The position numbers and the translations under genes are program-made. Of a DNA stretch of 64,000 nt, positions 32,810 through 43,624 are shown in pieces. This DNA comes from Molanna angustata (lineage: Eukaryota; Arthropoda; Insecta; Trichoptera; Molannidae), in assembly GCA_963576475.1 (NCBI GenBank), contig OY754972.1, positions 27,438,424 to 27,502,423 of the forward strand. Direction: 5' to 3'. The notes beneath the pieces were generated by a model. The model did not search any database, had not been told where the DNA came from, and saw only the letters and a program-made list of their open reading frames with translations. Positions within the stretch are counted from its first letter, which is position 1. Every line of letters starts with the position of its first letter.

Positions 32810-34252
32810 GCCATGTAGTCTCTTCTTCTCAGCCCAATCCCGTCCACTCCTGGACGAAGGCCTCCTCCATCTCCTTCCACGCCACTCTATCCTGTGCTCT
32901 GAGCAACCAATTGGCACCAGCATAACGGCTGATGTCATCTCTCCATCTCATTGGCGGTCTTCCAACACCTCTGAATGTCGTTCTCAGTCTCCAAGCCAAC
33001 ACTATCCTTGGCCATCGGTATTCGGGGTATCTAGCCACGTGGCCCGCCGATCTCCACTTCAAGGTAAGAATGCGGTGGACGACATCAAACAATTTTGTTC
33101 TTTCCCTGATGGTGTCGTTTCGCACCCTGTCTCTCAGACTTAATCCTAACATGGCTCTTTGGGTGGCTCTTAGTTTTTCAGCACTTTTCTGAGTCATTGT
33201 CATAGTCTCCAAGCCATAAGTAGCTACTGGCAGTACACAGGTCTCATATACCTTCCGTTTCAGGTTGATGGGAATTTGGGGATTTTTGAAGATGTGGGCT
33301 AATTTCTAAAAGCTGCCCAACTTAGTCCAATTCGCCTTTTTATTTCGGCCGTTTGATTTTCTCGACCAATTTTCATAATGTGTCCCAAATACACATACTC
33401 TTGGACATTTTCAATCAAGATCCCATCCACCGTGATCTGAGATCCAGCTGTGCCCATCATATTTGTTTTTGCCATGTTCATGTTCAGTCCAACAGCTTTG
33501 GATGCCTCATTTATGGTGGGATCGCCTTCAGTTCTTTAGGGTCGTTACTTATACTGACTATGTCATCATCGAACCGCAAGTGGCTTAGATATCTGCCATC
33601 TATACATATGCCCTTGGACTCCCAATTTAGATTTTTAAAAACGTATTCTAATGCCAGTGAAAAGAGTTTTGGTAAGATTGTATCTCCATGTCGGATTCCT
33701 CTTTTAATCTGTATTTTATCTGTTGTCCAATCTTCATTTAATTTCACTTGGATAGTAGCATTCTTGTAGAGAGTTTCAATCAGGGTGGTATATCTAGAAT
33801 CTATGCGTGCTTGATCCATCGCTGCTATTATGTCCCATGTTTCAATGGAGTCAAATGCTTTTTGGTAGTCGACGAATCCCATGCATAGTGGAATGTTGTA
33901 CTCGGCGCTTTTTTCAATCAGTGAACGTACAGAATGTGTATGAACAATAGTGCTGTATCCCTTTCTAAACCCAGCTTGTTCCACCGGTTGGAAGAAGTCA
34001 AATTTGTTTGTTAGTCGCTTTGTTACGATTTTCGTCAGTAATTTGTATAACACACTGAGCAGGCTTAATGGTCTATAGTTTTCAATACAATGCGGGTCTC
34101 CCTTTTTAAAAAGTATGATGACCTCCGCATTTTGTCACTTTTCAGGAATTTTTCCCTCTTCCAAGCATTTATTAAAAAGTATACACAAGGCCTCTATCAA
34201 AATGGTATCACCACTTATTAACTTCGCTGCAGTGATTTGATCTCTCCCCTGC
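32810..34252 (-). mobile_element. RTE-like LINE, RT and C-terminal region, 5'-truncated
   Basis: Minus-strand frames, broken by stops and indels, cover an RT. Going from 34252 downward they read NAEVIILFKKGD with ENYRPLSLLSVLYKLLTKI, EQAGFRKGYSTI, GFVDYQKAFDSIETW (motif A), IKRGIRHGDTILPKLFSLAL, and RFDDDIVSIS in place of the usual FADD box. VQEYVYLGHIM then precedes the C-terminal tail (LTLKWRSAGHVARY, GRPPMRWRDDISRYAG), ending at a stop at 32829-32831. An in-frame TGA replaces a conserved Trp near 34130. The clade is inferred from motif wording and the GAAGAAG-type 3' end. It is close to the insertion at 61833-62402. Confidence 0.85.
33511..34053 (-). pseudogene. LINE reverse transcriptase fragment (altered FADD box)
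   Basis: The 180-codon open stretch covers the palm domain. Motif A Asp is in VDYQKAFDSI (about residue 63). The catalytic box reads FDDD (about residue 162), where RTE elements normally have FADD, so the Ala is replaced by Asp. It is joined downstream (toward lower coordinates) by frameshifts to 33299-33481 and 32829-33212. It acts as dead RT sequence within the LINE described separately. Confidence 0.85.
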
Positions 34253-35447
34253 CATGTAGTAATGTGTTTTTATTCACAAATTTTATTGCAACACATTCAA
34301 TTTCTTAAAGAAATATCGACTTGCTAAGTGATTTTTTTATATAATTTTATTTAAAAACACTTGATTCTCTCTACCATCACAGCATGATGGTAAGTATGTT
34401 TAATTTGTGGTATATCAATAGTTTTTCTTTACATTTTAAAATCTAATCAGTGAAAACTATATATGAACAGATGAACAGATATTCATTTACAAAGCAAAAA
34501 AAAATAAATAATACTATGGACACAAGCATATTCAAACAAAAAAAACGATAATTAAACGAGATCAAAGTAAGAAAGGTGGTACAGGAAGCAAGAAGGGGAC
34601 TGCAAAGTGGTTTGAGGAGAGGATGGATAAATGTTTCAAATATAACATTTGATACTAAATTTCCATCGTGAATAAAAAAAAATGTGCATAATAGTTTGAA
34701 TTTGCTAAATTTCATCAGAAATACCTGTATCTAAATGAACCAAGAAACCATTTAGAGACATGTATGTAGGTACCTACAGTATGTTATTTTTTCAAAGCAT
34801 TAAAAAAATCTTTTGAAGCAATCAACAACTTTATTCATGGATACTTTTATTTTTATTCAGGCGTCCCTATCATATATATAATGTAGCGAATTTTCTCATT
34901 AGCTTTGAACAATTTACCTATCTCTGAATTCATTTGTTCATTAAGAATGGTTCTGTGTGTCGACCATTTCAACTTTCATAATATTTCTTGAAGGTTCGCA
35001 ACCCAAAGAAACTTCGTTGGTACGGCATAATATAAACTTCACTAGTGGGCAGTCATATTTTCATAAGTTTTCTTTGTCATGTCAATAACCAAAAGCTAGG
35101 AAATATGGGCGTGAGTCAAAAACCAAGCACAAAGATGTTCTCATTTTGAATTAGAAGTTTATGTCTAAGTGCCATCAAAACCACACTATTTTTCATTTTC
35201 AAAGATTATTATTTGAAACAAATAGAAAAAAAAACAATGTACATAGATTAATCATTAAGAAGATATCTTCGAGGAAGTTTTTGTATTTTTTGTGTAGGTA
35301 CTATATATATTTATGATATATATTTAATTAATTTTTGTCATATGGTTAGCATTTCACTACCATTTTTATAATTATTTATTCGCGAAAACAAATGAAACCA
35401 CAAGAATACATTGAGTTATATTTTCTTGTTTCTTTTCTTGAGCTAAA
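34253..35447. other. AT-rich sequence, nothing firm
   Basis: A CATGATGGTAAGTATGTTTA string at 34384 resembles a part of Helitron family 1 but is too short to call. The minus ORF 34443-34715 is low-complexity and hydrophobic-looking from AT bias. No gene is supported. Confidence 0.4.
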
Positions 35448-35532
35448 TGACACGTTGTCTAGGGGGTAGGACAGAAGATCCTGGCGCATACATACAATGC
35501 GGCCCGACCCTGGATTGACCGGGATAGAGGGG
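35448..35532 (+). mobile_element. Possible LINE 3' end / MITE arm fragment
   Basis: 'AAATGACACGTTGTCTAGGG' matches one arm end of the palindrome at 46788-46951. The next 60 bp (one frame reads RILAHTYNAARPWIDRDRG) are more GC-rich and resemble the 3' end of RTE-type LINE ORFs. The two may be one element or an insertion pair. Confidence 0.4.
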
Positions 35533-36179
35533 CAAGAAAAAGTTAGTTCTATTGTATAAAAATATTTTTGATATTCTAAGTTACAAAATTTCGATGCACA
35601 CGTATTATGTATAATAACGTGTCACTCATTTGTTTGTTTGATTATATGTATTATGAAGGCACGTCGCGTCGTACGTAAAATAAGGTGGTTTTATCGTATT
35701 AATTATGTGACAGCAATCTGGTTACATTTTCCAAGGTGTAACAAGAAGATTATATCTAAATAAGAAACGTGACATCTGGTGGCTACTTCCCTAACTAACC
35801 CGTAGTGCGAGGATATCAAAATGTTTCATTTACGATGTTTGTATGGGCTATGAAAGGGATAAGAATGATAATAATATATTTTTGTAGTAGGTACCCTTCA
35901 TATATTTTCCCTCGTTAATATGGACTTAAGAAAATCAATACTTTTGCTAATGTAAGTGCCTTTATTATTATTTTTTGAAATATTTAAAAGTACTCGTAGT
36001 ATATAGGTATATGTAGGTAAGTAGGTACTTTTTAATTAGTTAGGAAATAAATACAATACAGTATGATTTGTGACATAGTTGTATACATTGAGCACTCAAT
36101 ATAAATATGACATACACTATTTACAAAAGCGAATGAAAGAAAATCGTTTATCATTAAAAATATATAATAAATATAATAA
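35533..36179. other. AT-rich sequence ending in (AAT)n
   Basis: Nothing was recognised apart from an (AAT)n run (36166-36196), which is the tail of the reversed SINE that follows. Confidence 0.4.
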
Positions 36180-36265
36180 TAATAATAATAATAATGAACA
36201 CTTCCATGCACCCTGCGCAAGTAGCGAGTTTATTGCCGTATGGCAATTTCTTCCAACTAACCAGT
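36180..36265 (-). repeat. SINE family 1, 3' part
   Basis: Read on the minus strand it gives GAAACACTGGTTAGTTGGAA, 'GAAATTGCCATACGGCAATA' and 'CTTGCGCAGGGTGCATGGAA', ending in (ATT)n. It is close to the 3' half of 2407-2645. The tRNA-like head is missing. Confidence 0.85.
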
Positions 36266-36480
36266 GTTTCTCTAGAATTAGGAGAAGCTCCTTGGGAAGT
36301 TTCTTCTATGATGATTTAATTGACATCGCGTCGGCCGACATTGCAGACATTATGACATTCATTAGCCGCTCAGGCTGGTTCAAGGGGGATGAGTGAGTGG
36401 GAGGACAGCCCCAATGTGGTATCACAAAGGGCCAATTGGCCTAAGTGTGTTCTGGCACGAAAAGAACAGATGATCCAACG
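36266..36480 (+). mobile_element. Decayed GC-richer fragment, possibly LINE
   Basis: An open stretch to 36396 reads RRSSLGSFFYDDLIDIASAD, then IADIMTFISRSGWFKGDE. The wording resembles the C-terminal end of some LINE ORFs, but I cannot name it. The following 80 bp have similar composition. It could instead be the unique body of the reversed SINE's neighbour. Confidence 0.3.
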
Positions 36481-37393
36481 GTTTTATGTTTCTATGTCGG
36501 TATTGCATTCACAAAGATCAGTGTCAACTATGTATTTTTATATTATTTAAATAACTTAGATTAGACAGTGCCCATCTCTCATGATTGAGATGACAAATTA
36601 TATATATTTTTTTAATTTAACATCAATTGACCAAGATCTTCTTAAAATGATGTTTTCAAAAAATGCGAAACTAAATAACTAAATAAAAATGTAAAAAAAG
36701 AAAAAACATTAAGATTATACCAGCATACACAAAATCAATTATGCATGTATAAAACACAATATTACGTAAAAGTATTAAACACAATAAATTGGTTGGGATC
36801 CATTCCTCGCCTAATCAATTACTATCACATTAGGTACATAAACAGAATAATTATCAAAAGTCAGTTTCACACAATACAATGCACACCATACCCACCACCC
36901 TAAATACAACACAAGTCAAAAATAAACACATATGTACCTAAATTAACTAAATCCGTACAATCAGCTCTTGTTATTTTATTCTTTTGTTTTGTGTTTTTCT
37001 TTTTAATGCGTTTGTGAGAATATTTCTCTTTATTTGTTAACGTTTTTTCTATTCAGTGTGCAATATATTTGTTTATATTGTGTTCAAACAGTTAAATAAA
37101 TAAATAATGAACACCTCAAGTATTTTTGAAGCGCTTTTAAAGTTTTTTTGTCTGTTGTTTGTATTTCCGCCACAACGAATTAATGAAAATTTCACCGGGT
37201 ATTTTTATTTACTTCTTCAAAGAATGATAATCTTTTATTCATAACTTGGCATTCATCAAAATTTTTTCGGTAAAAATATTTTTAATTGGCATTATGAACC
37301 TCATTTTTTCTTTTTACAAATACATACCAGCAGGCCGGGTAGGTACATAACTACCTACTTGTGAAGGAAAAATATCTTCCAAAACATTATTGT
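36481..37393. other. AT-rich sequence, nothing recognised
   Basis: No coding or shared-repeat signal was found here. Confidence 0.4.
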
Positions 37394-37562
37394 ATTTTGT
37401 CTTGATATTGTTATACCATTATTTTGTCTTGATATTGTTATACCATTATTTTGTCTTGATATTGTTATACCATTATTTTGTCTTGATATTGTTATACCAT
37501 TATTTTGTCTTGATATTGTTATACCATTATTTTGTCTTGATATTGTTATACCATTATTTTGA
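37394..37562. repeat. 27-bp minisatellite, six perfect units
   Basis: Six identical 27-bp units (ATTTTGTCTTGATATTGTTA then TACCATT) run from 37394 to 37555, followed by a partial unit. The period is a multiple of three, so both strands show long ORFs (37355-37588 minus, 37390-37584 plus) with 9-residue repeats. Neither has coding support. Confidence 0.95.
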
Positions 37563-37986
37563 AATATTTTTTGTAGAAATCTGAACATTTTTATTAAAAT
37601 CAGTTTTTAACGATGTGCTTGCGTTTACACATTTGCTCTTCAGGTTAAGAAAACGCGTTGTTAAGTTTTGATATTGTTGTATTTAGTGGGTAACAATCGC
37701 TTCAAACTTAGTTCTAAATGAATATTTCACAGCACAAGCATTTTATGCTTTTTGAGAAATGGAAAAAAAATACCAGTGTACCTACTGAAATTCAATGTTT
37801 TGTTATGTATGTATGTATATTGTTTTATTGAATAATTAAAAATAAATATTTTGATAAAATGATACAACATGTAAGACTTGCATTTCCGTCTCGGGTAGAG
37901 ATTTCATTTGCAATCAATTGTATATATCTAGTTTAACGGATCACTGAAAAAATCTAAAGTTAGCAAAGTACCTTTTTGGCTCGGTT
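37563..37986. other. AT-rich sequence
   Basis: A GTATGTATGTATATTG string at 37804 recalls the end of the 79-bp satellite unit, but nothing else of that unit is present. Confidence 0.4.
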
Positions 37987-38218
37987 AAAGTCATATTGGT
38001 AGTTATTAACCAATATATGATTAAAAATAACAAAGTTGCACTTGGCTATTATCTAACAATTGAATACTGTTAACGTGTAGTTGGTTACCAATAGCAATGT
38101 AAAAAGTCATGTTGGTAGTTATTGACCTATACATGATTAAAAATAACAAAGTTGCACTTGGTTATTATTTGCGAATATAATACTGTTAGAATGAAGTTGC
38201 TTACCAATAGCAATGTAC
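37987..38218. repeat. Tandem duplication, two ~117-bp units
   Basis: 'GTCATATTGGTAGTTATTAA' at 37990 and 'GTCATGTTGGTAGTTATTGA' at 38106 begin two units sharing 'ATGATTAAAAATAACAAAGT', TGCACTTGG and 'TTACCAATAGCAATGTA'. The units are diverged by about 10-15% on inspection. A second degenerate repeat (CTCGCCAAATATGATATGTC / CTCGTCAAATTAGACATGTG) follows at about 38340-38480. Confidence 0.75.
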
Positions 38219-38867
38219 TTGTTTAAATTTTACCGAGTAACAGGTACCTATACGGACATTTTGTATTTGGCATCTGTCAAATTTGACATTTTATACATAA
38301 AAATATTAATATTTCTCAAATTTGACACGATATATTAAAAAAAATATTATATAAAGTATAATTCTCGCCAAATATGATATGTCACATTAAAAAATGATTA
38401 AGTAAAGTATAATACTCGTCAAATTAGACATGTGACACTGAAAAATAATTGAATTAAGTTGAATTAAGATGAGATATTCGTCAAAGATTATCATTATTAT
38501 TCACAAATATCTTGTGTTAATTTGCTAATATTTACATTTGAGATGTAATGTAAAGATGTTTATACTATTTTGATGTTAAAGCTGGATGAATAATAAGAGA
38601 CCATAATGGGGCAATTAATGAATGTAAAGAATGTATTATGTCCAATTATGTCAAGATCATTGATTTGTCAAGATTGGTTTTGTGGTGTTTGGTTTTCTCT
38701 GCCCCAATATGGCTATTGTGTTTAGGTATGTATGTATTAGTTAATATAACTAATATAAATAACTCATAACTTCAATATTAGTTAATGTCAGTTTATAACA
38801 TTCACAAATAATAAAATAAATATCTACATAAATATGTAACATTAACATACACCCATTTGAAAAGTGT
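38219..38867. other. AT-rich sequence with degenerate repeats
   Basis: It contains the ~63-bp degenerate repeat around 38340-38480. No gene was seen. Confidence 0.4.
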
Positions 38868-39305
38868 GAGTCAATCGTTTGATATTGGATTGTTGTTTAA
38901 TATTCATGTTGATGCCATGCTGGGGAAAGCATACAGAATATTAGGCTTTATATGTAGACTAACTATAGCCTACCCATACTATGACCATACACAAATTAAA
39001 TAAATAGATAATCATTGCACTATACTCTCAGCATCATTGAATATCAACTGCTCAACTGTCTGGTCACCTCACTATGATATTAACTAAAGAATATAAGGAT
39101 TTCAATGGAAATTCAGTGTGACACAATCAATTAACTTATTCTTTGGAATGAACAGCCTGTGCAGGAGGAGAGAGTTGGCCGTTCTGTTTGTGTTGCTTAA
39201 AATCATAAACGGTTAACTTTATGTCCCAACGATATTAAACAAGTTATATTTTAACACAAATCCTAGAGTAACAAGAAGAAGGGTCAATATGTTATTAGTG
39301 TTATC
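38868..39305 (+). mobile_element. Jockey/CR1-like LINE fragment
   Basis: Broken frames give the thumb and C-terminal region: SFDIGLLFNIHVDAMLGKAY then RILGFICRLT; a degenerate STVWSPHYDIN (the 'S.VWSPYY' box); IQWKF-like residues; then LCRRRELAVLFVLLKIING (the 'RR..DL..LYKI..G' box). The order and spacing match the region after the YADD box of Jockey/CR1-type RTs. Several stops make it a pseudogene. Confidence 0.7.
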
Positions 39306-39792
39306 AATATACATATTATTAATGTTAACAATGTAGTTTGTGTTAAAACCATAAGGGCTGAATAATCCTGATAGTGAACTATGATAGTAAAAAAAAAATA
39401 TTTATATTCAATGAACTTGTCTGCATACTATATATTTATCAAACCTCATTTAGACTGCAAATACATTTTCTCCATGTGAAAAAAAATAAAACAAAGTAAA
39501 TATACTTATATCAAAATAGAGTAAGTATACTCTTGAGGGAATTACTTGAGAATTTTCATCGTGGATGGTTGCATATAGGTGTACAACCTAAGCAAAATAC
39601 CCAAATTGACGCTCTACGCAGCCCATGTGATTTCTCGAGTTATTTGCTTATAACTGTAGGCAGTGTGATAATGTATTCATTTTCACCATACTATGCAAGT
39701 CTACTAGGACATGGCATACTATCCATAGTATGGTTGCAGATCTTTAGATAGGAACAACGCTTTTGTTATTAATACTTGCATGATAATATATT
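39306..39792. other. AT-rich sequence, nothing recognised
   Basis: A 20-bp palindrome-like GGCATACTATCCATAGTATG lies at 39713. The plus ORF at 39533-39751 has no known motif. Confidence 0.4.
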
Positions 39793-40430
39793 ATATATAG
39801 CAGGGGTGGCCGACTTGATTAGATCCAAGATCTACTGTTTACTGAGGAAGCCCTGTGCGATCTACCAATTACATACTTCTTGAAATTTAAAATGAAACAG
39901 CATGGTTCAGTACACAATTAAGTAGTATTTTTTAAATTTTATTAAGAGGGAAAACATAAAACTGAAAATTATTCTTAGTAACTACTTGTATATTAGTGTG
40001 AGCACTGCGTCTGAGCATCTTCCGTTAGATTAGCAAAATCAGGTTTGTAGTTGGAAATTGCTAACCTTAAAGAATCCAGTGTATGAGCGTCTGTCAAGCG
40101 AGAACGGTGTTTATTTTTTGTTTGCTTTGAGTAGGAAAATGCTGACTCACATAAATATGTTGAACCAAAACACAAATGCAATATTGTTCAACACATTTCT
40201 TCAAACATGGATATTTCTCGTTGGAAACCAATGCCCAGAAATCTAGATAAATAAAGTAACGTGACAACGTGAACGTAACGTGATGGGTGCAGCAGTTGGT
40301 GATTACGTTGCGCAATCTGTTCTACGTATTTATGTATGTTTATATTTTTTGCCTTGCCACGATCGACTGGACTAATAGTCGCGATCGACAGATCGATCGC
40401 GATCAACCGGTTGGCCACCCCTGATATATA
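39793..40430. mobile_element. hAT transposon copy with perfect 8-bp target duplication
   Basis: CAGGGGTGGCC at 39801 and GGCCACCCCTG ending at 40422 are terminal inverted repeats. They are flanked by ATATATAG at 39793-39800 and 40423-40430, an exact 8-bp duplication as expected for hAT. The element is 622 bp, much shorter than an autonomous hAT (about 2.5-4 kb). It is an internal-deletion copy retaining only the 3' end of the transposase gene (minus strand). Subterminal GATCGA-rich repeats lie at 40360-40410. Confidence 0.93.
39993..40190 (-). pseudogene. hAT transposase C-terminal (hATC dimerisation) remnant
   Basis: The minus-strand frame reads FGSTYLCESAFSYSKQTKNK, later RSRLTDAHTLDSLRLAISNY and KPDFANL. 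The S-T-Y-x-CE-x-AFS box and 'R..L.D.H....LR.A...Y.PDF..L' are the hATC dimerisation region of the group that includes ZBED/SCAND3-like domesticated transposases. An in-frame TGA (40188-40190) and the missing upstream domains show it is dead. Confidence 0.88.
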
Positions 40431-42067
40431 GTATTCTTTAATAAACTCAACATCTCTGCAATCTCTTCCAGCGCATTTAAGATAGCTGCTTCCTCTGGTT
40501 TCTAAATATTTTGATTGGCATGATGTGTCATTCGGAATATAAATAATATATGGATTTTTCACTCAATTGTTATTTATAAAATGTTAAAAGACTATGGGTC
40601 GCCATAGAAAGTGCTTGAAACAGTCGGGGTTGGCTGTTTCAAACTGTTGCAGCACGGATGTTTGCAGTTCCAGTGCAAAATTCTTGTTTACAAAACACTA
40701 ACCGCTTGAGCAGTCGTAGCCAAAATGAGCAGTCGGATTGCGGTCGAATTTCGCCGTGTAGCTAAATTCTTAGATTAGTTGTGACAGCAATACACAACTT
40801 CTTCAATCTGACCACTACAATTGCTAGACTTTCTTTAGGAGAAATACTTTTTCTTATAACGGTGTCCGTTTCCTAATTTTTATTTCATTTTTTATTTCAT
40901 AAATAAATAAAATATGAAATAATATATTTAAAAAAATAAAAAGAACAAAATAAATAAAATTAAATATGAGTCAGTTCTTCATTGACACCAGTTAAAAAGA
41001 TTTTGTTGTATTTTTCTGTAATGGATACAAAAGTGTGAAATATTTAGTATTTTCAATGTTGGATGTGCCCATGTAGGTCAGTTATTTTATAGTAGAATAA
41101 ATAATGTTTCCTCCTCGAAATCCATATTGCAACTGAATTAACGTTGACAGCGATTGTGTTGCAGTTGAGCACTGCTTCATACTAAGGCAACATACTTTCT
41201 GAGTTAAGCAAGTTAGACAGCAAATTTTTTTGCAGATGTATACCTATTATTATTTTGATATGCTTGAACTTAATATTCATGATTTTTTCTTTCATTTGTC
41301 ATTTTAATATTAAAAAAAATATCACACTGGCTAACTTGAAAAAATGCGTTTCATTAATTTTAAAACATATTAATTTCGTTGTATTTGGAGCCTGTCACAG
41401 GAATGACTTGTATAGTATACTGATAATGATAAAACGATCCTAAAAGAACTACACTTTCATATTACAAAATTGTTTTTAAGAAAAAACCTCGGGAACGTAA
41501 AACTGTTATAGAAAATTAGGATCAATTTCTTAACATCATTTCTTGAATTAACACACTGAAAAATAAACAATTTCATTCAATAATAATGTTGACGAATATT
41601 GTATTTAGTAAATTTTAAGGTTAGATTCTACGTTCTATTTGTGTATAAAGCGACATGTCAAATATTTACGTTTCGGTGGTTGATATTGGTGGAATGACCA
41701 TATATAAAAATGGTATTTCGTTTTAATATCTACTTATTCTCATGATGGAATACATTAACTACTTTATTTATTAAAATAATTGTTATTTCTTATTTTTTTA
41801 CATATGTTGCGTTTATTAAAAATATTCAGATGAATTTATTTACTGGAAAGAACTGAAATGTCTGAAATGATGTTGAATTTTTTTTTGTTCTGGCAATAAT
41901 ATGTATTACGCACAACCGTTTCGCTTTGGTCTTCTGTCAAAACTCAAAACGACGTGTTTTCTTGTTCAAATATTTTTGTGTCTTGCTGTTTTGTTTTAAA
42001 TTGTGTGGTGTAATGGTGTTATTTTTATTATTTAAAAATACCACATCAATGTTGTCAATGTTATCAA
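40431..42067. other. AT-rich sequence, nothing recognised
   Basis: A short palindromic patch (GCTTGAAACAGTCGGGG / GGCTGTTTCAAACTG) lies at about 40612-40645. ORFs at 41255-41443 and 41926-42126 are AT-driven. No gene was recognised. Confidence 0.4.
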
Positions 42068-42405
42068 ATGCCACATCAATGTTCTTGTGGTTCAACGGAA
42101 TTAACGACAATATTGGAAAAATATAAATGGACAGCCAGAAGAACCAATGTGTCAATTCTAGACGAGCTAAGGATCGAGGATCGTCTATCGACGATATGTT
42201 ACAGACGTATCCTTCAATTCTTTGGACACATTGCCAGAAGGGAACCAGACTGCCTCGAGAAGCTTGTTGTGATGGGCAGCGTGGAGGGACGGGGTCTTCG
42301 GTGACTGGTGCTCTGCGTTCAGCCAAAAATAGATTGGCATGGAGGCGGGCCATACGTGTGGCGACAGACTACAGCCGCTATCCTCAGTCATGAGGAAAAG
42401 GACGA
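42068..42405 (+). mobile_element. RTE-like LINE C-terminal fragment
   Basis: Two frames cover one decayed tail. The first reads RRTNVSILDELRIEDRLSTI, then YRRILQFFGHIARREPDCLE and KLVVMGSVEGRG. After a frameshift near 42300, the second reads ALRSAKNRLAWRRAIRVATD and YSRYPQS, ending at 42391-42393. The 'RIL.FFGHI.RRE...LEKL' string is typical of insect RTE ORF2 ends. The upstream RT is missing. Confidence 0.8.
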
Positions 42406-42689
42406 ATGATGAAATGGTAAGTTGTACAGTGTGATATCATGCTATTAAATGAATTCAAAGTTGTAAGAAAATAACAGATTAACGCTCGCTCTACATTTGT
42501 TTTTACAGAACTCATTTATGTGTCAACATCAATGGATACCGTCTCATCCCAGATAATACCCGCTTACGATTGTCCACTCAAGTTCACCACTCTTTCCACA
42601 TCCATCATAAGTAAGTTAAATAAAATATTTAATTGCAATAAATGTACCTATAGCAAACACTTGATGTATTACTTGCAAATACTTGATTT

Positions 42690-43060
42690 GTGGCAGGATA
42701 AGAAATGAGGACATTAGGAAATAATGTAAGATGAAGAAAGATATCAATAATAGAATGAAAGTGAACACATTGAGATGGTTTGTCCACATGGGAAGAATGA
42801 ATGAGGAACGCCTGACGAAGAAAATAAACATTGCGGAGAGGAATGGAATGAAAGGTCGGGGCCGCCCAATAAAGGGATGGCATGACCATGTGAACGATAT
42901 TCTGAAAGACAGAAATGTTAGAAGTGTGAACAATAGACGAACATGTATGAGAATATGCATGAATGTTGACGAGGCGATGAATGTATGCCAAGATAGAAAA
43001 ATGTGGCATTCGGTTCTCTTTTCTGCCTATCCCGCAAGGGACCTGGCGTGATGGTATATT
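42690..43060 (+). mobile_element. LINE C-terminal fragment, same family as 53075-53702
   Basis: It reads RIRNEDIRK, stop, MKKDINNRMKVNTLRWFVHM, later ERLTKKINIAERNGMKGRGR and GWHDHVNDILKDRNVRSVNN, ending SAYPARDLA and a stop at 43049-43051. It aligns residue by residue with the minus-strand copy at 53079-53645 (RINNEDIRR..., LRWFGH, GWHDHVNDILK, SAYPVRDMA). One stop interrupts the start. It was inserted between two splice-like segments. Confidence 0.85.
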
Positions 43061-43299
43061 GTTGATGTATTAACTACTTAATGAACTGTGTATGTTTTCA
43101 GTTCCTGAACCTCGCTCGACGTTTGTCGCCCTATGTATCTACATTTCCATGTAATCCACAGGACGTTCCTCGAAAAGTAAGTTAAACAAAGTTTATATTT
43201 TATTTATTTATTTAAATATTGATTATAAAGGTGTAACACTATGGAATAGTGGAGAGTCATGATTTCACAATTTTTAAGCATATTTTTTACATCAATTAC
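43061..43299. other. AT-rich sequence with a splice-bounded segment
   Basis: 43102-43176 is flanked by a pyrimidine-AG acceptor and GTAAGT donor (see findings). The rest is AT-rich. Confidence 0.35.
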
Positions 43300-43590
43300 T
43301 CAACGGATATCATGTAGAGAGTGCACACTGAGTTTTTCATCATGATGTGTTTGTATGTATGGCGTAGGTACGGTGTATGGATACGGATATTCATATACCA
43401 TACTTACAAGATACTGTAGATCTTCCATACTTACTGCTAACAGAACTTTATCGTCTGCATACATCAAATCTCGCACTATAACAGTACTCAATTTTAACAA
43501 ACTTATGGCTCTATAGTTTTTGCAGTCGAGCTTTGAGCCTTTACTTTAATACAAAGGTACCACGACTGCATTTCTCCATGATGGTCTGAT
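43300..43590 (-). mobile_element. LINE reverse transcriptase fragment
   Basis: The minus frame at 43300-43500 reads LSTVIVRDLMYADDKVLLAV then SMEDLQYLVS. The YADD box with 'D..LL..S.EDLQ' is RT motif C. The preceding 90 bp (43500-43590) give degenerate 'VV.LYK.KGSK.DC.NYRAI'-like residues, which belong far upstream in a normal RT. A large internal deletion has therefore joined motif-1 and motif-C regions. Confidence 0.65.
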
Positions 43591-43624
43591 AGAAATTAAA
43601 TGCATCATTGTTATTAAACATTTC

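Noticed and set aside
32751..33192. Plus-strand ORFs over the 32.8-33.2 kb LINE
   Set aside because: They are antisense to the recognisable LINE C-terminus on the minus strand.
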